From Selenomonas sp. GACV-9 (GTDB taxonomy: Bacteria > Bacillota > Negativicutes > Selenomonadales > Selenomonadaceae), in the NCBI GenBank assembly GCA_900116485.1, contig FPAX01000002.1:204025-268024 (forward strand): a DNA stretch of 64,000 nt, read 5' to 3'. Both the position numbers and the translations under genes were made by a program. The notes beneath the pieces are model-generated. The model saw only the letters and a list, made by a program, of their open reading frames with translations. It was not told the origin of the DNA and ran no database searches. Of this stretch, positions 8,926-16,608 are shown one piece after another (positions within the stretch are counted from its first letter, which is position 1; every line of letters begins with the position of its first letter).

Positions 8926-11015
8926 ACGATACCCTCATCGGCCCAGGTAGCAAGACCGCGTTTCTGCAGGCGCCGCTGGACCATCGCCGTTACCTCTTCA
9001 TCCGCATCCGGCAGCAGGACATAGATATTCCCCGCCAGCAAACCGACAAAATCCTCATTGCGGATTACGCCTGTCAAGCGTTCATCCAGCCCGCGATAAT
9101 CCATGCCTGTCATATCCACGCGCAGCATGGCAATTGGCAAATCCCCCTGCAGTTTGCGGCGGGCCCTGAGTTCTTCTATGATCTTGCGGAACTCATCTTC
9201 CTGCATGATACGCGTATCCGCCATATAACGGCGCTGCTGTATCTCGCTTTCATACTGATAGGCCCGTCCCATCGACGACGCAATCAAGCGGACCGTGATT
9301 GACAAGAGATTCTGCTGATAAAGGCTCCACTGCTCAAATTTCATGCCAAATATCTCGATCACCGCAATGACCTGTCCCTGATGGACAATGGGAGCTGCCA
9401 TATCCGGCGTATCCTTCACGAGCTCCCGGTTGATATAGATAGCCTTTTCCCGCAGCACAGTCTGCAGATATGGGCTGTCCGCCACGCACAGGGAACGCGG
9501 CTGCTGATTGGCTAGTCTTCCCATGCGGACTTTCTGACGCAGATAACGCTGGTCAGCTCCGACGACATAGATGGCAATATCCTGAACATCGAGCACCTGG
9601 GCAGTGACGGCCGCCGCCTGAGTAAATATGTTTTCCAGCTCGACGCTATCAAGATTGCGGATAATCCGGTATAGACGGCCAATACTATCATCAGAATTCA
9701 CAATCTGATGATAGAGATGATCTTTGACCTCAAGATTCTCTTCGTACAGTTTCTTGAAGAACTCCACCCGCTCTTTATACTGCGCCACCTGCCAGTCGGC
9801 AGCCTCCCGTTCGTGTTTGCGGCTGTCGGCCACATACCCCGTGAGCACCGCCACAAACAGATACATGCTGACATGGATCAGTACAGCCGGTACATATAAC
9901 AATCCTACCCAGGTGTTGCCCTGCCAGACCAGACCGACAAACAACAATACCGTCGACAAAACCATCGCCAGCAAGGCCTGGTGCTTGCCATAAAGCCAGC
10001 CCATGGCACCGATATACACATAGTTGATATCAAAATTGATGACGGGATTAACTGGTGTTCCCTGCTGAAACGCCATGACTGCCGCCATAAGGCAGCATCC
10101 CGCTGCATTCTCGATATACGGTACAGCCTTCTGCCACCTGAGCTGCCGCTTTGCCTGTTGGCGTGCCGCTGCCGATGCTTCCTTCTCCTTGACCAGTGAC
10201 GCCTGCACATATTCCCAGGTAAGCCGCAAGCCTTCCGGTAAGGTGTATTTTTCCCGCCAGCCCAGCTCCTGCTCTGCCACGTTTTCCCCAGAAGTATTCA
10301 TCGCATAACTATCCGCAGCCTCTGCCATGATATCCATAGGGCACGTCCGACCTGTAACCTGCTGCAAAAGACGGGGCAGCTCCTCCCAGCCGAGTCCATT
10401 TCCTGCTGTCAGGCTAAGCGGCGCACCTGAATACTGACGCGAAACAGCCCGGTAGATGCCATATACCGCATCATCCCGATAGATAAAGCTGCGCCGGCCA
10501 GCAGTCCGGCTCGCTACCATACCGCCCTGCAGCAAAGCGTACAACGACCGTCCCATAAAACCATCCTGCGCCTGACAGCCTGGGCCATAGACCTCTGGCA
10601 GCCGCAAGATCATAAACCGGCAACCTGAGACCTCTGCCCAGCTGCTGCCGATGCGTTCGGCCAAAGCTGCTGCCAGACTTGCGGGCTCCCTTTGCCCTGC
10701 CAACGGCTGGCTAAGCAACGAGGATAGCAGATATACCTGCCGGACACCATTTTCCCGGCAAGCCTGCAGTACTGTCAGAAGCTCCTGACAATCACAGCCA
10801 GTTTTGCTGTCAGCACTTTCGGCACCGATTGCATAAAGCAGCACCGGGATGTTATGGATCCTTACGATTTCTGCTGCTCCCGCCTGCCCCTTTTCCCACT
10901 CAAATACCTGCCAGCCTTCTTTTATAAAGATATGCTGCAGTTCCTGCTGCCAAAAGGGCTTATCTCCCGCCAAAATGATTCTTTTCGCCAAATCTACCTT
11001 TGTTCCTGTCGCCAT
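8922..11015 (-). CDS. pelD: PelD c-di-GMP receptor fused to a degenerate NAD-epimerase domain
   Basis: This 697-residue protein has three parts. Residues 1 to about 265 follow the extended SDR epimerase fold and keep LRLPEVYGPG, but show no GxxGxxG nucleotide loop (AGDKPFW instead) and no YxxxK pair, so catalysis is doubtful. Residues about 300-400 hold several membrane segments. The rest matches PelD: a GAF domain (about 440-590) and a GGDEF domain whose active site has decayed to AGNIY (661-665), while the inhibitory site RNED (652-655) is intact five residues upstream. An RxxD site with a dead GGDEF is how PelD senses c-di-GMP and switches on synthesis. It is the first pel gene, 38 bp after holA, with GTGAGG before ATG. 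Confidence 0.9.
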   Translation of the reverse strand: MATGTKVDLAKRIILAGDKPFWQQELQHIFIKEGWQVFEWEKGQAGAAEIVRIHNIPVLLYAIGAESADSKTGCDCQELLTVLQACRENGVRQVYLLSSLLSQPLAGQREPASLAAALAERIGSSWAEVSGCRFMILRLPEVYGPGCQAQDGFMGRSLYALLQGGMVASRTAGRRSFIYRDDAVYGIYRAVSRQYSGAPLSLTAGNGLGWEELPRLLQQVTGRTCPMDIMAEAADSYAMNTSGENVAEQELGWREKYTLPEGLRLTWEYVQASLVKEKEASAAARQQAKRQLRWQKAVPYIENAAGCCLMAAVMAFQQGTPVNPVINFDINYVYIGAMGWLYGKHQALLAMVLSTVLLFVGLVWQGNTWVGLLYVPAVLIHVSMYLFVAVLTGYVADSRKHEREAADWQVAQYKERVEFFKKLYEENLEVKDHLYHQIVNSDDSIGRLYRIIRNLDSVELENIFTQAAAVTAQVLDVQDIAIYVVGADQRYLRQKVRMGRLANQQPRSLCVADSPYLQTVLREKAIYINRELVKDTPDMAAPIVHQGQVIAVIEIFGMKFEQWSLYQQNLLSITVRLIASSMGRAYQYESEIQQRRYMADTRIMQEDEFRKIIEELRARRKLQGDLPIAMLRVDMTGMDYRGLDERLTGVIRNEDFVGLLAGNIYVLLPDADEEVTAMVQRRLQKRGLATWADEGIV

Positions 11016-11053
11016 GCAACCTCACCAGCTTTCTATCTTTTAGACTGGACAGC

Positions 11054-12100
11054 CTATGCCTTCGCACATAACCGGATTACTGTGTGTTCCAGGATTTCCT
11101 CGCCAGCCTGGCCAGTTTTCAGCCAGTAATCCGCATCGATGAGCTCAAGCATTGCTGCCTTCAGCACGGCCTCAGGGAACTGCATTGCTGCCCGACCAAT
11201 CTTCTCAGCAATGAACGGGTTGAGCTCCATAGGCTTAGCCAATGCCTTGCCACGTATGCCCTTGCCCTGCAGGACCTTGGCCTGCCAAAGCTGGCGCACA
11301 TGACGCGTCAACAGCGACAGGATGACCGTGAAATACGTGCCATCTGCCAGCTGCCGCCGCAAAAGCATCAAGGCCTTGCGGCTGTTGCGCTCACTTATCG
11401 CATCCATCAACGCAAAGATTGAGACTTCAGGCAGTCCTGCAAACACCTTGACAAGATCCGACTTGGTAATACGGCGTTCCTTGGAAAACAGCGCCAGCTT
11501 ATCAAACTCACGGTCAAGGAACTCCAGCGATATCTGCTGCATCATGCTGACTGCACCCTGGAAATACGCATAGGCATCACGGTCCATATCGCGGTTCATC
11601 GCTTGCAGTTTCCCCTGCAGCCAGTCATTGATATTCCAAGCCCTTATTGCCTCAGCCTCCAAGACCAGGCCGTATTTTTCGATGGTCTTATAGAGCTTGC
11701 GCCGCTTGTCGGCCTTATCGCCAGTCACGAAGATGATATAACTGAAATCTGGCATGTCCGCCAGGGCCGCCAGCAGCCGCTCCATTTTCTTGTCCTTGGA
11801 CGCCGCTTTCTTTTCGCCCTCAGCCTTGGCCTTATCCTTGAACAGCGTCGTATTGTGGATCAGCAGCACATTTTTATCTACAAAAAAAGGAGCCGTCTCA
11901 ATCATGCCGATAAGGTCATCCGTATCGATATCCGCATTGATTTTCTGAACCGACTCCATTACATCCTGTTGGTCTGGAAAAAGCCCCGCCAGGATCTTTG
12001 CCAGTGCTTTATCGATATAATAATGCTCTTCTCCAGCCAGCAGGAACAAATGACAATCCTGCTTTTGCCGGAGTTTCACCATAAACTCGCCAAAATTCAC
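11054..12100 (-). CDS. holA: DNA polymerase III delta subunit
   Basis: A 348-residue HolA protein, the clamp-loader subunit that opens the beta clamp. The N-terminus carries the family pattern LLAGEEHYYIDKALAKIL and the C-terminal third the helical clamp-loader domain ending in HTVIRLCAKA. The start is probably GTG at 12100, although AAAGGAA lies rather far upstream; ATG seven codons later is an alternative. A good promoter lies at 12159-12187. The pelD start follows after 38 bp with no visible promoter or terminator between, so this housekeeping gene may lead the pel transcript. Confidence 0.93.
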   Translation of the reverse strand: MNFGEFMVKLRQKQDCHLFLLAGEEHYYIDKALAKILAGLFPDQQDVMESVQKINADIDTDDLIGMIETAPFFVDKNVLLIHNTTLFKDKAKAEGEKKAASKDKKMERLLAALADMPDFSYIIFVTGDKADKRRKLYKTIEKYGLVLEAEAIRAWNINDWLQGKLQAMNRDMDRDAYAYFQGAVSMMQQISLEFLDREFDKLALFSKERRITKSDLVKVFAGLPEVSIFALMDAISERNSRKALMLLRRQLADGTYFTVILSLLTRHVRQLWQAKVLQGKGIRGKALAKPMELNPFIAEKIGRAAMQFPEAVLKAAMLELIDADYWLKTGQAGEEILEHTVIRLCAKA

Positions 12101-12158
12101 GTTTTATCCGCAGCTTCCTTTAACTAATATCTAAGAAAATTATTTGTTTTCTCTAATA

Positions 12159-12187
12159 ATTATAGTAAAAGGACATCGCCAATACAA
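12159..12187 (-). promoter_or_regulatory. SigA-type promoter for holA (and probably pel)
   Basis: On the minus strand TTGTAT, a 17-bp spacer and a perfect TATAAT lie 60-90 bp before holA. The -35 box sits in the loop of the gdhA terminator, so terminator and promoter overlap. Confidence 0.7.
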
Positions 12188-12196
12188 GCGATGCCC
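12167..12196 (-). terminator. Intrinsic terminator after gdhA
   Basis: On the minus strand a stem GGCATCGC / GCGATGTCC with an 8-nt loop is followed by TTTTA. It lies 30 bp after the gdhA stop. Confidence 0.8.
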
Positions 12197-12226
12197 CATT
12201 ATAATTCAATTAGAGGATTAACTATC

Positions 12227-13576
12227 TCAGACAAGGCCATGGGCCAGCATGATATCAGCGACCTTGACAAAGGCGGTGATATTCGCACCAGCCACGAGAT
12301 CATCCGGATCAGCATATTTTTCGGCATTGGCTTTAGCCGAGCGATAGATATTCGTCATGATATCCTTGAGCTTGTTGTCGACTTCCTCGAAGGTCCACTG
12401 CAGACGCTCGGAGTTCTGCGACATCTCGAGAGCCGATACGGCAACACCGCCAGCATTGGCTGCCTTAGCCGGTGCAAAGAGCACCTTGTTCTGCTGGAAG
12501 TACTCGATGGCCTCCAGCGACGACGGCATATTGGCGCCTTCGCCGACTGCGATGACACCATTAGCTACCAGCGTCTTAGCGCTTTCGATATCAATCTCCC
12601 CCTGGGTTGCACACGGCAGTGCCACATCGCACTTGACTGTCCATACCCCCTTGCAGCCCTCATGATATTCAGCCTGCGGATGCGTAGCGACGTATTCCTT
12701 GATGCGGCCACGGCGAACCTGCTTGATTTCCTTGACAGCATCGAGGTCGATACCATTCGGATCGTAGATATAGCCATTCGAATCCGAGCAGGTCACGACT
12801 TTAGCTCCGTACTCCTGCGCTTTCTCAATCGCATAGGTTGCCACGTTGCCGGCACCCGAAACCACCAATGTCTTGTCCTTGAGGCTGATGTTCTTGTCGT
12901 CGAGCATGTTCTTGACGAAATACATCAGACCATAGCCCGTAGCCTCCGGACGTGCCAGGCTGCCCCAGTAGTCCACGCGCTTGCCCGTGAGCACTGCCGC
13001 ATCGTAGGCATTGCAGATGCGCTTGTACTGGCCAAACAGATAGCCGATCTCGCGGCCGCCCACGCCGATATCACCAGCCGGCACATCGACATGCGGGCCG
13101 ATATGACGATAGAGCTCCGTCATGAAACTCTGGCAGAAATGCATGACTTCGTTGTCCGACTTGCCATGCGGGTCAAAATCCGAGCCACCCTTCGCTCCAC
13201 CGATAGGAAGGCCCGTAAGTGCATTCTTATAGACCTGCTCAAAGGCCAGGAATTTCAGGATGTCGAGATTGACACTCGGATGAAAACGCAGGCCGCCTTT
13301 ATAGGGGCCGACAGCGCTGTTCATCTGCACGCGGAAACCGCGGTTGATATGAGTCTCGCCCTTGTCATCCTGCCAAGGAACACGGAAGGAGACGACGCGC
13401 TCTGGCTCGACCATGCGCTCGAGAATCTTCTGTTCCTTGTATTCCGGATGTTTCTCCAGAACCGGTACGACAGTCTCCAAGACTTTTGAAACCGTGGTTT
13501 TGAACTGCTGTTGTTCGGGGTCACGTTTTGCAATGAGGTCCAGCGTATCCTGGACATACTGTTTCATGTCTGCCAA
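12227..13576 (-). CDS. gdhA: Glutamate dehydrogenase, hexameric NADP-type
   Basis: A 449-residue enzyme that makes glutamate from 2-oxoglutarate and ammonia. It matches the hexameric bacterial class-I family along its length; seen are PIGGAKGGSDFDP with the catalytic Lys, DVPAGDIGVGGREIGY, and the nucleotide loop VVSGAGNVATYA. I choose a TTG start at 13576 because AAAAAGGAG lies eight bases before it and the resulting 449 residues equal the usual length; an ATG 33 bp upstream lacks any ribosome site. A promoter (13660-13689) and a terminator (12167-12196) bracket it, so it is probably monocistronic. Confidence 0.96.
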   Translation of the reverse strand: MADMKQYVQDTLDLIAKRDPEQQQFKTTVSKVLETVVPVLEKHPEYKEQKILERMVEPERVVSFRVPWQDDKGETHINRGFRVQMNSAVGPYKGGLRFHPSVNLDILKFLAFEQVYKNALTGLPIGGAKGGSDFDPHGKSDNEVMHFCQSFMTELYRHIGPHVDVPAGDIGVGGREIGYLFGQYKRICNAYDAAVLTGKRVDYWGSLARPEATGYGLMYFVKNMLDDKNISLKDKTLVVSGAGNVATYAIEKAQEYGAKVVTCSDSNGYIYDPNGIDLDAVKEIKQVRRGRIKEYVATHPQAEYHEGCKGVWTVKCDVALPCATQGEIDIESAKTLVANGVIAVGEGANMPSSLEAIEYFQQNKVLFAPAKAANAGGVAVSALEMSQNSERLQWTFEEVDNKLKDIMTNIYRSAKANAEKYADPDDLVAGANITAFVKVADIMLAHGLV

Positions 13577-13659
13577 AGTAATCGCTCCTTTTTCTATGTA
13601 GTTATCCATGTTACAAGAGGTGCTTATTGCAGCCTCCCTAACGCCTTTTAGTATACTAT

Positions 13660-13689
13660 ATATTATCTAAAATGTACATAGGTTTGCAA
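13660..13689 (-). promoter_or_regulatory. Candidate promoter of gdhA
   Basis: TTGCAA, 18 bp, TAATAT on the minus strand, in a very AT-rich stretch about 85 bp before the TTG start. A second weaker -10 (TATACT) lies just downstream. Confidence 0.5.
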
Positions 13690-13720
13690 ATCAACCACTT
13701 TTCAGATAATTTATGAAGGC

Positions 13721-13743
13721 CACTGGCAATAAACCTGCCAGTA
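13721..13743 (-). terminator. Stem-loop after the helicase gene
   Basis: Inverted repeat ACTGGCA / TGCCAGT with an 7-nt loop starts five bases beyond the stop codon at 13748. There is no clear U tract, so it may be a weak terminator or a 3' end stabiliser. Confidence 0.4.
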
Positions 13744-13747
13744 CCTT

Positions 13748-16342
13748 TTACATATTCTGCACATATTGCCGCGGAACGGTTGCCAGGAAACGGCTTTGCT
13801 GGCAATAATGCCCATACCGCTGCTGACACCAAGAGATGAACAGCTGCTGGCGGGCACGGGTTATCGCCACATAGAAAAGCCGGGCCTCTTCCGCAAATTT
13901 TCCCGTTTTTTCCGCCTGAAAGCCCGGAAATGTCCCCTCCTGCATCCCGGCCAGGAATACATAGTCAAACTCCGAGCCCTTGGCCTGATGGACCGTGATG
14001 ATCGGGATCTGCGGTTTCTTGGTCAACGCATCAAGCTCCGTATTCGAAAGCGTCGTAAACCGCAGGAAACGCTCCACGGCATCAAGGGGCCGCAAAGATT
14101 CATCGTCAGTTTCCCGGGCCTGCCGGAAGAGCTCCCGCAGGTTTTCCACGCGCTGATATTCCTTATGCTGGTTATAGTAGTCACTGATGCCCGCCTCGAC
14201 CACGATCTGCCCCAGCAGCTGCCAGGGACGCAGCTGCTCAGCCCGCTCCCGGAAACCAGCCAGCAAGTCAGCCAGCTGTCCAAACTTTTCCTGCCATGCG
14301 GCAAGATATTCACGGCGCTTTTCCTGCTGTGGACGGATATCATTCTGGATTGCAAACAACAGGATCTCCGCTGTCGCCTTGATGTCATCGAGAGCATCAT
14401 GGGAAGACTTATGGCTTACCTTGCAGTATTCGCCAAGATACTCGAGCTTATGATTCGGCAGATTCGGGTAAAACCGGCGGAATATATCGAGCGTATCGTA
14501 ATAAGTGATATAGGACAACTGCGGCAGCCCCAGACGGTCCAAGTGACTGCCGAGAATGCGCAGATCGTACGTCACATTATGGCCCACAATGACCGCCCCC
14601 TGGGCGAACGCACAGAATTCCTGCAGCACCTTGGCAGGATCCTCGCCATGCTGCTGCAGCCATTCATCGCTCATCTTGTGCACGCGGACTGAATCACCCA
14701 CGCGCAGCGTGGGCCGCAGGATACGCTGGAACTCTTCCTTGATGCTGCCATCCTTGCCAAGCCGGATGCCGGCGATCTGGATGATCTCATCCCGTGTCGT
14801 ATCGACGCCTGTTGACTCGACATCAAAAACGACAACGTTTTCCCCGGCCAGCGAATCAAGCAGGAGCTGAAACGGATCACCATCCCGGCGGGCAAACGGG
14901 TCAAGATAATCCGTCAGCCGGATTCCCGCCCGCCGGTATTGCTCCGATGACAACTGACGGATAGTGGCAGGGCCAATGCCCCGGCCAAAGCGATTCAGGA
15001 TACGCACGAGACTCGATACATCGTGCTTGTTGACAATAAGGCGCAAGAAAGCCAAAACATCCTTGACCTCCTGCCGCCGGAAAAACTTCACTTCATCAAT
15101 CAGCATAAAAGGCAGCCGCTGCTCTTCTGGCTGCATCCTGCCCAAGGAACGGAAATATCCCGACAAATCCCGATTATAGCGGTTATTGCGAGTCAAGATG
15201 CAGACTCGCGCATAATCGGCTACCGGCAGCTGCTGGATCATATAATAGATCCACTGCGCCTCTTCGGCCATATCCAATGCGCCTTTGAAGATGATCTTCT
15301 CGCCATAGTCATGGCTCACTGCCTGCAAGCCGTCAGGATAGAGTGCCGATACCCGCTCGGGAAACAGCGCCTGCAGACTGGCAAACGAGGCATTCAAGAT
15401 CACCTGGGTCGACCGGTAATTCTCATGCAGCACAATACGGCGTGGCTGATAATCCTGCTGATACTTCCGCAGTACCCGCTCCGGATGTGAGCCACGCCAT
15501 TCATAGATTGTCTGGAAATAATCCCCGCACAGCAATAAATGGCTGCTGCCAAAGATACGGGCGATAATCTCGTATTCAAGCTCGCTGGTATCCTGCACCT
15601 CATCGATATTGATGTAGACAAACCGCCGCGCCCATTTGACCGCTACGGCCTTCTGCGCCAGCAGCTGCCCTGCGTTGACAATGAGATCTGTAAAGTCAAG
15701 GCCGTGCAGCTCATGCAAGCGCTGGTCATACTCAGCTGTAAGCGCCGGCCCCCAATCCTGCCAGCCTTCAAACAAGCGCGCATAATAGCGATAGGTATCA
15801 TCCACGGCCAATGCCTTTACTGCAGATCCTGATTCCGCCAATAGCTCGGTAAGTGTCATTTTATAATCTGCTGCGTCATCGCCTGAGTAATGATGATAGG
15901 CCGCCCGCTTTTCCTTGAGCTGGGCCACAAGGTTCTGCACTGCTGCCAGCGGCCACTCAGCCTCCAAGATGTCTTTGAGCAACCCACGGCAGTCCGTCTC
16001 ATCAAAGATCGTAAAATCCGAAAACAGATCCGAATGACGTTTGGCCTCTGTCTTGATGACATCGTAGCAAAAACCATGAAACGTGCGCACTACCACCTGA
16101 CTGCCATCCTCGCCAGCCCGGCTTTCCACACGCTCCCGCATCTCCCGACAAGCCTTGTTCGTAAACGTCAGACACAGGATCTCTTCAGGCAACGCCTTTT
16201 TCTGTGCCAATATATTGGCAATACGGCAGGCCAAGGTATTCGTCTTCCCGGTGCCAGCCGGAGCCAGCAACAGGATGTTTGCCGACAGCTCCTCCACCGC
16301 CTGCCGTTGCTGCTCATTCAGGTCCGCAAAATCTTCCTCCAT
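13748..16342 (-). CDS. UvrD/Rep-family helicase with an embedded DEDDh 3'-5' exonuclease
   Basis: This 864-residue protein joins two machines. Helicase motifs of superfamily 1A are in order: Q motif LNEQQRQAVE, Walker A APAGTGKT (27-34), DEVQD near 246, NYRST near 307, HQAKGSEFD near 784 and VAITRARQ near 828. Between motif IV and motif V a complete DnaQ-like exonuclease is inserted: FDVESTG (about 506-512), GHNVTYD (about 583-589) and HDALDD (about 646-651), all acidic residues and the His present. It should unwind DNA and trim 3' ends, probably in repair. I chose ATG 16342 because GGGGAGG lies seven bases upstream; a GTG eight codons earlier lacks a site. It follows the small ORF 16363-16554 closely. 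Confidence 0.93.
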   Translation of the reverse strand: MEEDFADLNEQQRQAVEELSANILLLAPAGTGKTNTLACRIANILAQKKALPEEILCLTFTNKACREMRERVESRAGEDGSQVVVRTFHGFCYDVIKTEAKRHSDLFSDFTIFDETDCRGLLKDILEAEWPLAAVQNLVAQLKEKRAAYHHYSGDDAADYKMTLTELLAESGSAVKALAVDDTYRYYARLFEGWQDWGPALTAEYDQRLHELHGLDFTDLIVNAGQLLAQKAVAVKWARRFVYINIDEVQDTSELEYEIIARIFGSSHLLLCGDYFQTIYEWRGSHPERVLRKYQQDYQPRRIVLHENYRSTQVILNASFASLQALFPERVSALYPDGLQAVSHDYGEKIIFKGALDMAEEAQWIYYMIQQLPVADYARVCILTRNNRYNRDLSGYFRSLGRMQPEEQRLPFMLIDEVKFFRRQEVKDVLAFLRLIVNKHDVSSLVRILNRFGRGIGPATIRQLSSEQYRRAGIRLTDYLDPFARRDGDPFQLLLDSLAGENVVVFDVESTGVDTTRDEIIQIAGIRLGKDGSIKEEFQRILRPTLRVGDSVRVHKMSDEWLQQHGEDPAKVLQEFCAFAQGAVIVGHNVTYDLRILGSHLDRLGLPQLSYITYYDTLDIFRRFYPNLPNHKLEYLGEYCKVSHKSSHDALDDIKATAEILLFAIQNDIRPQQEKRREYLAAWQEKFGQLADLLAGFRERAEQLRPWQLLGQIVVEAGISDYYNQHKEYQRVENLRELFRQARETDDESLRPLDAVERFLRFTTLSNTELDALTKKPQIPIITVHQAKGSEFDYVFLAGMQEGTFPGFQAEKTGKFAEEARLFYVAITRARQQLFISWCQQRYGHYCQQSRFLATVPRQYVQNM

Positions 16343-16362
16343 TGTGCTGCCTCCCCAGCAAC

Positions 16363-16554
16363 TCACGAATTCAGTGATGCCTCAAAGACATCTACGCAGG
16401 ACTTCTTGCGTATGGCCACCAGCATTTCCTCATACGATGCCGGCTGCATCCCCATACGGATAAATTTATCGTGCATCTCGATCTCAAGGTTTACGGCTGC
16501 CTCAGACACACCTGCTGCCATTGCCTGGGTCTTGAATTCTTCTGCTTGCATCAT
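16363..16554 (-). CDS. Small conserved-looking protein of unknown function
   Basis: A 63-residue soluble, acidic, mostly helical protein that I do not recognise. It has a strong ribosome site (AGGAGG eight bases before the first of two ATG codons) and its stop lies 20 bp before the helicase start, so the two are probably co-expressed. No membrane segment, no Cys pair and no known motif is visible. Confidence 0.72.
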   Translation of the reverse strand: MMQAEEFKTQAMAAGVSEAAVNLEIEMHDKFIRMGMQPASYEEMLVAIRKKSCVDVFEASLNS

Positions 16555-16608
16555 ATCATCTTCCTCCTGCTAAACATTACTATACGGTAATATATTCGCG
16601 CCAATCCG

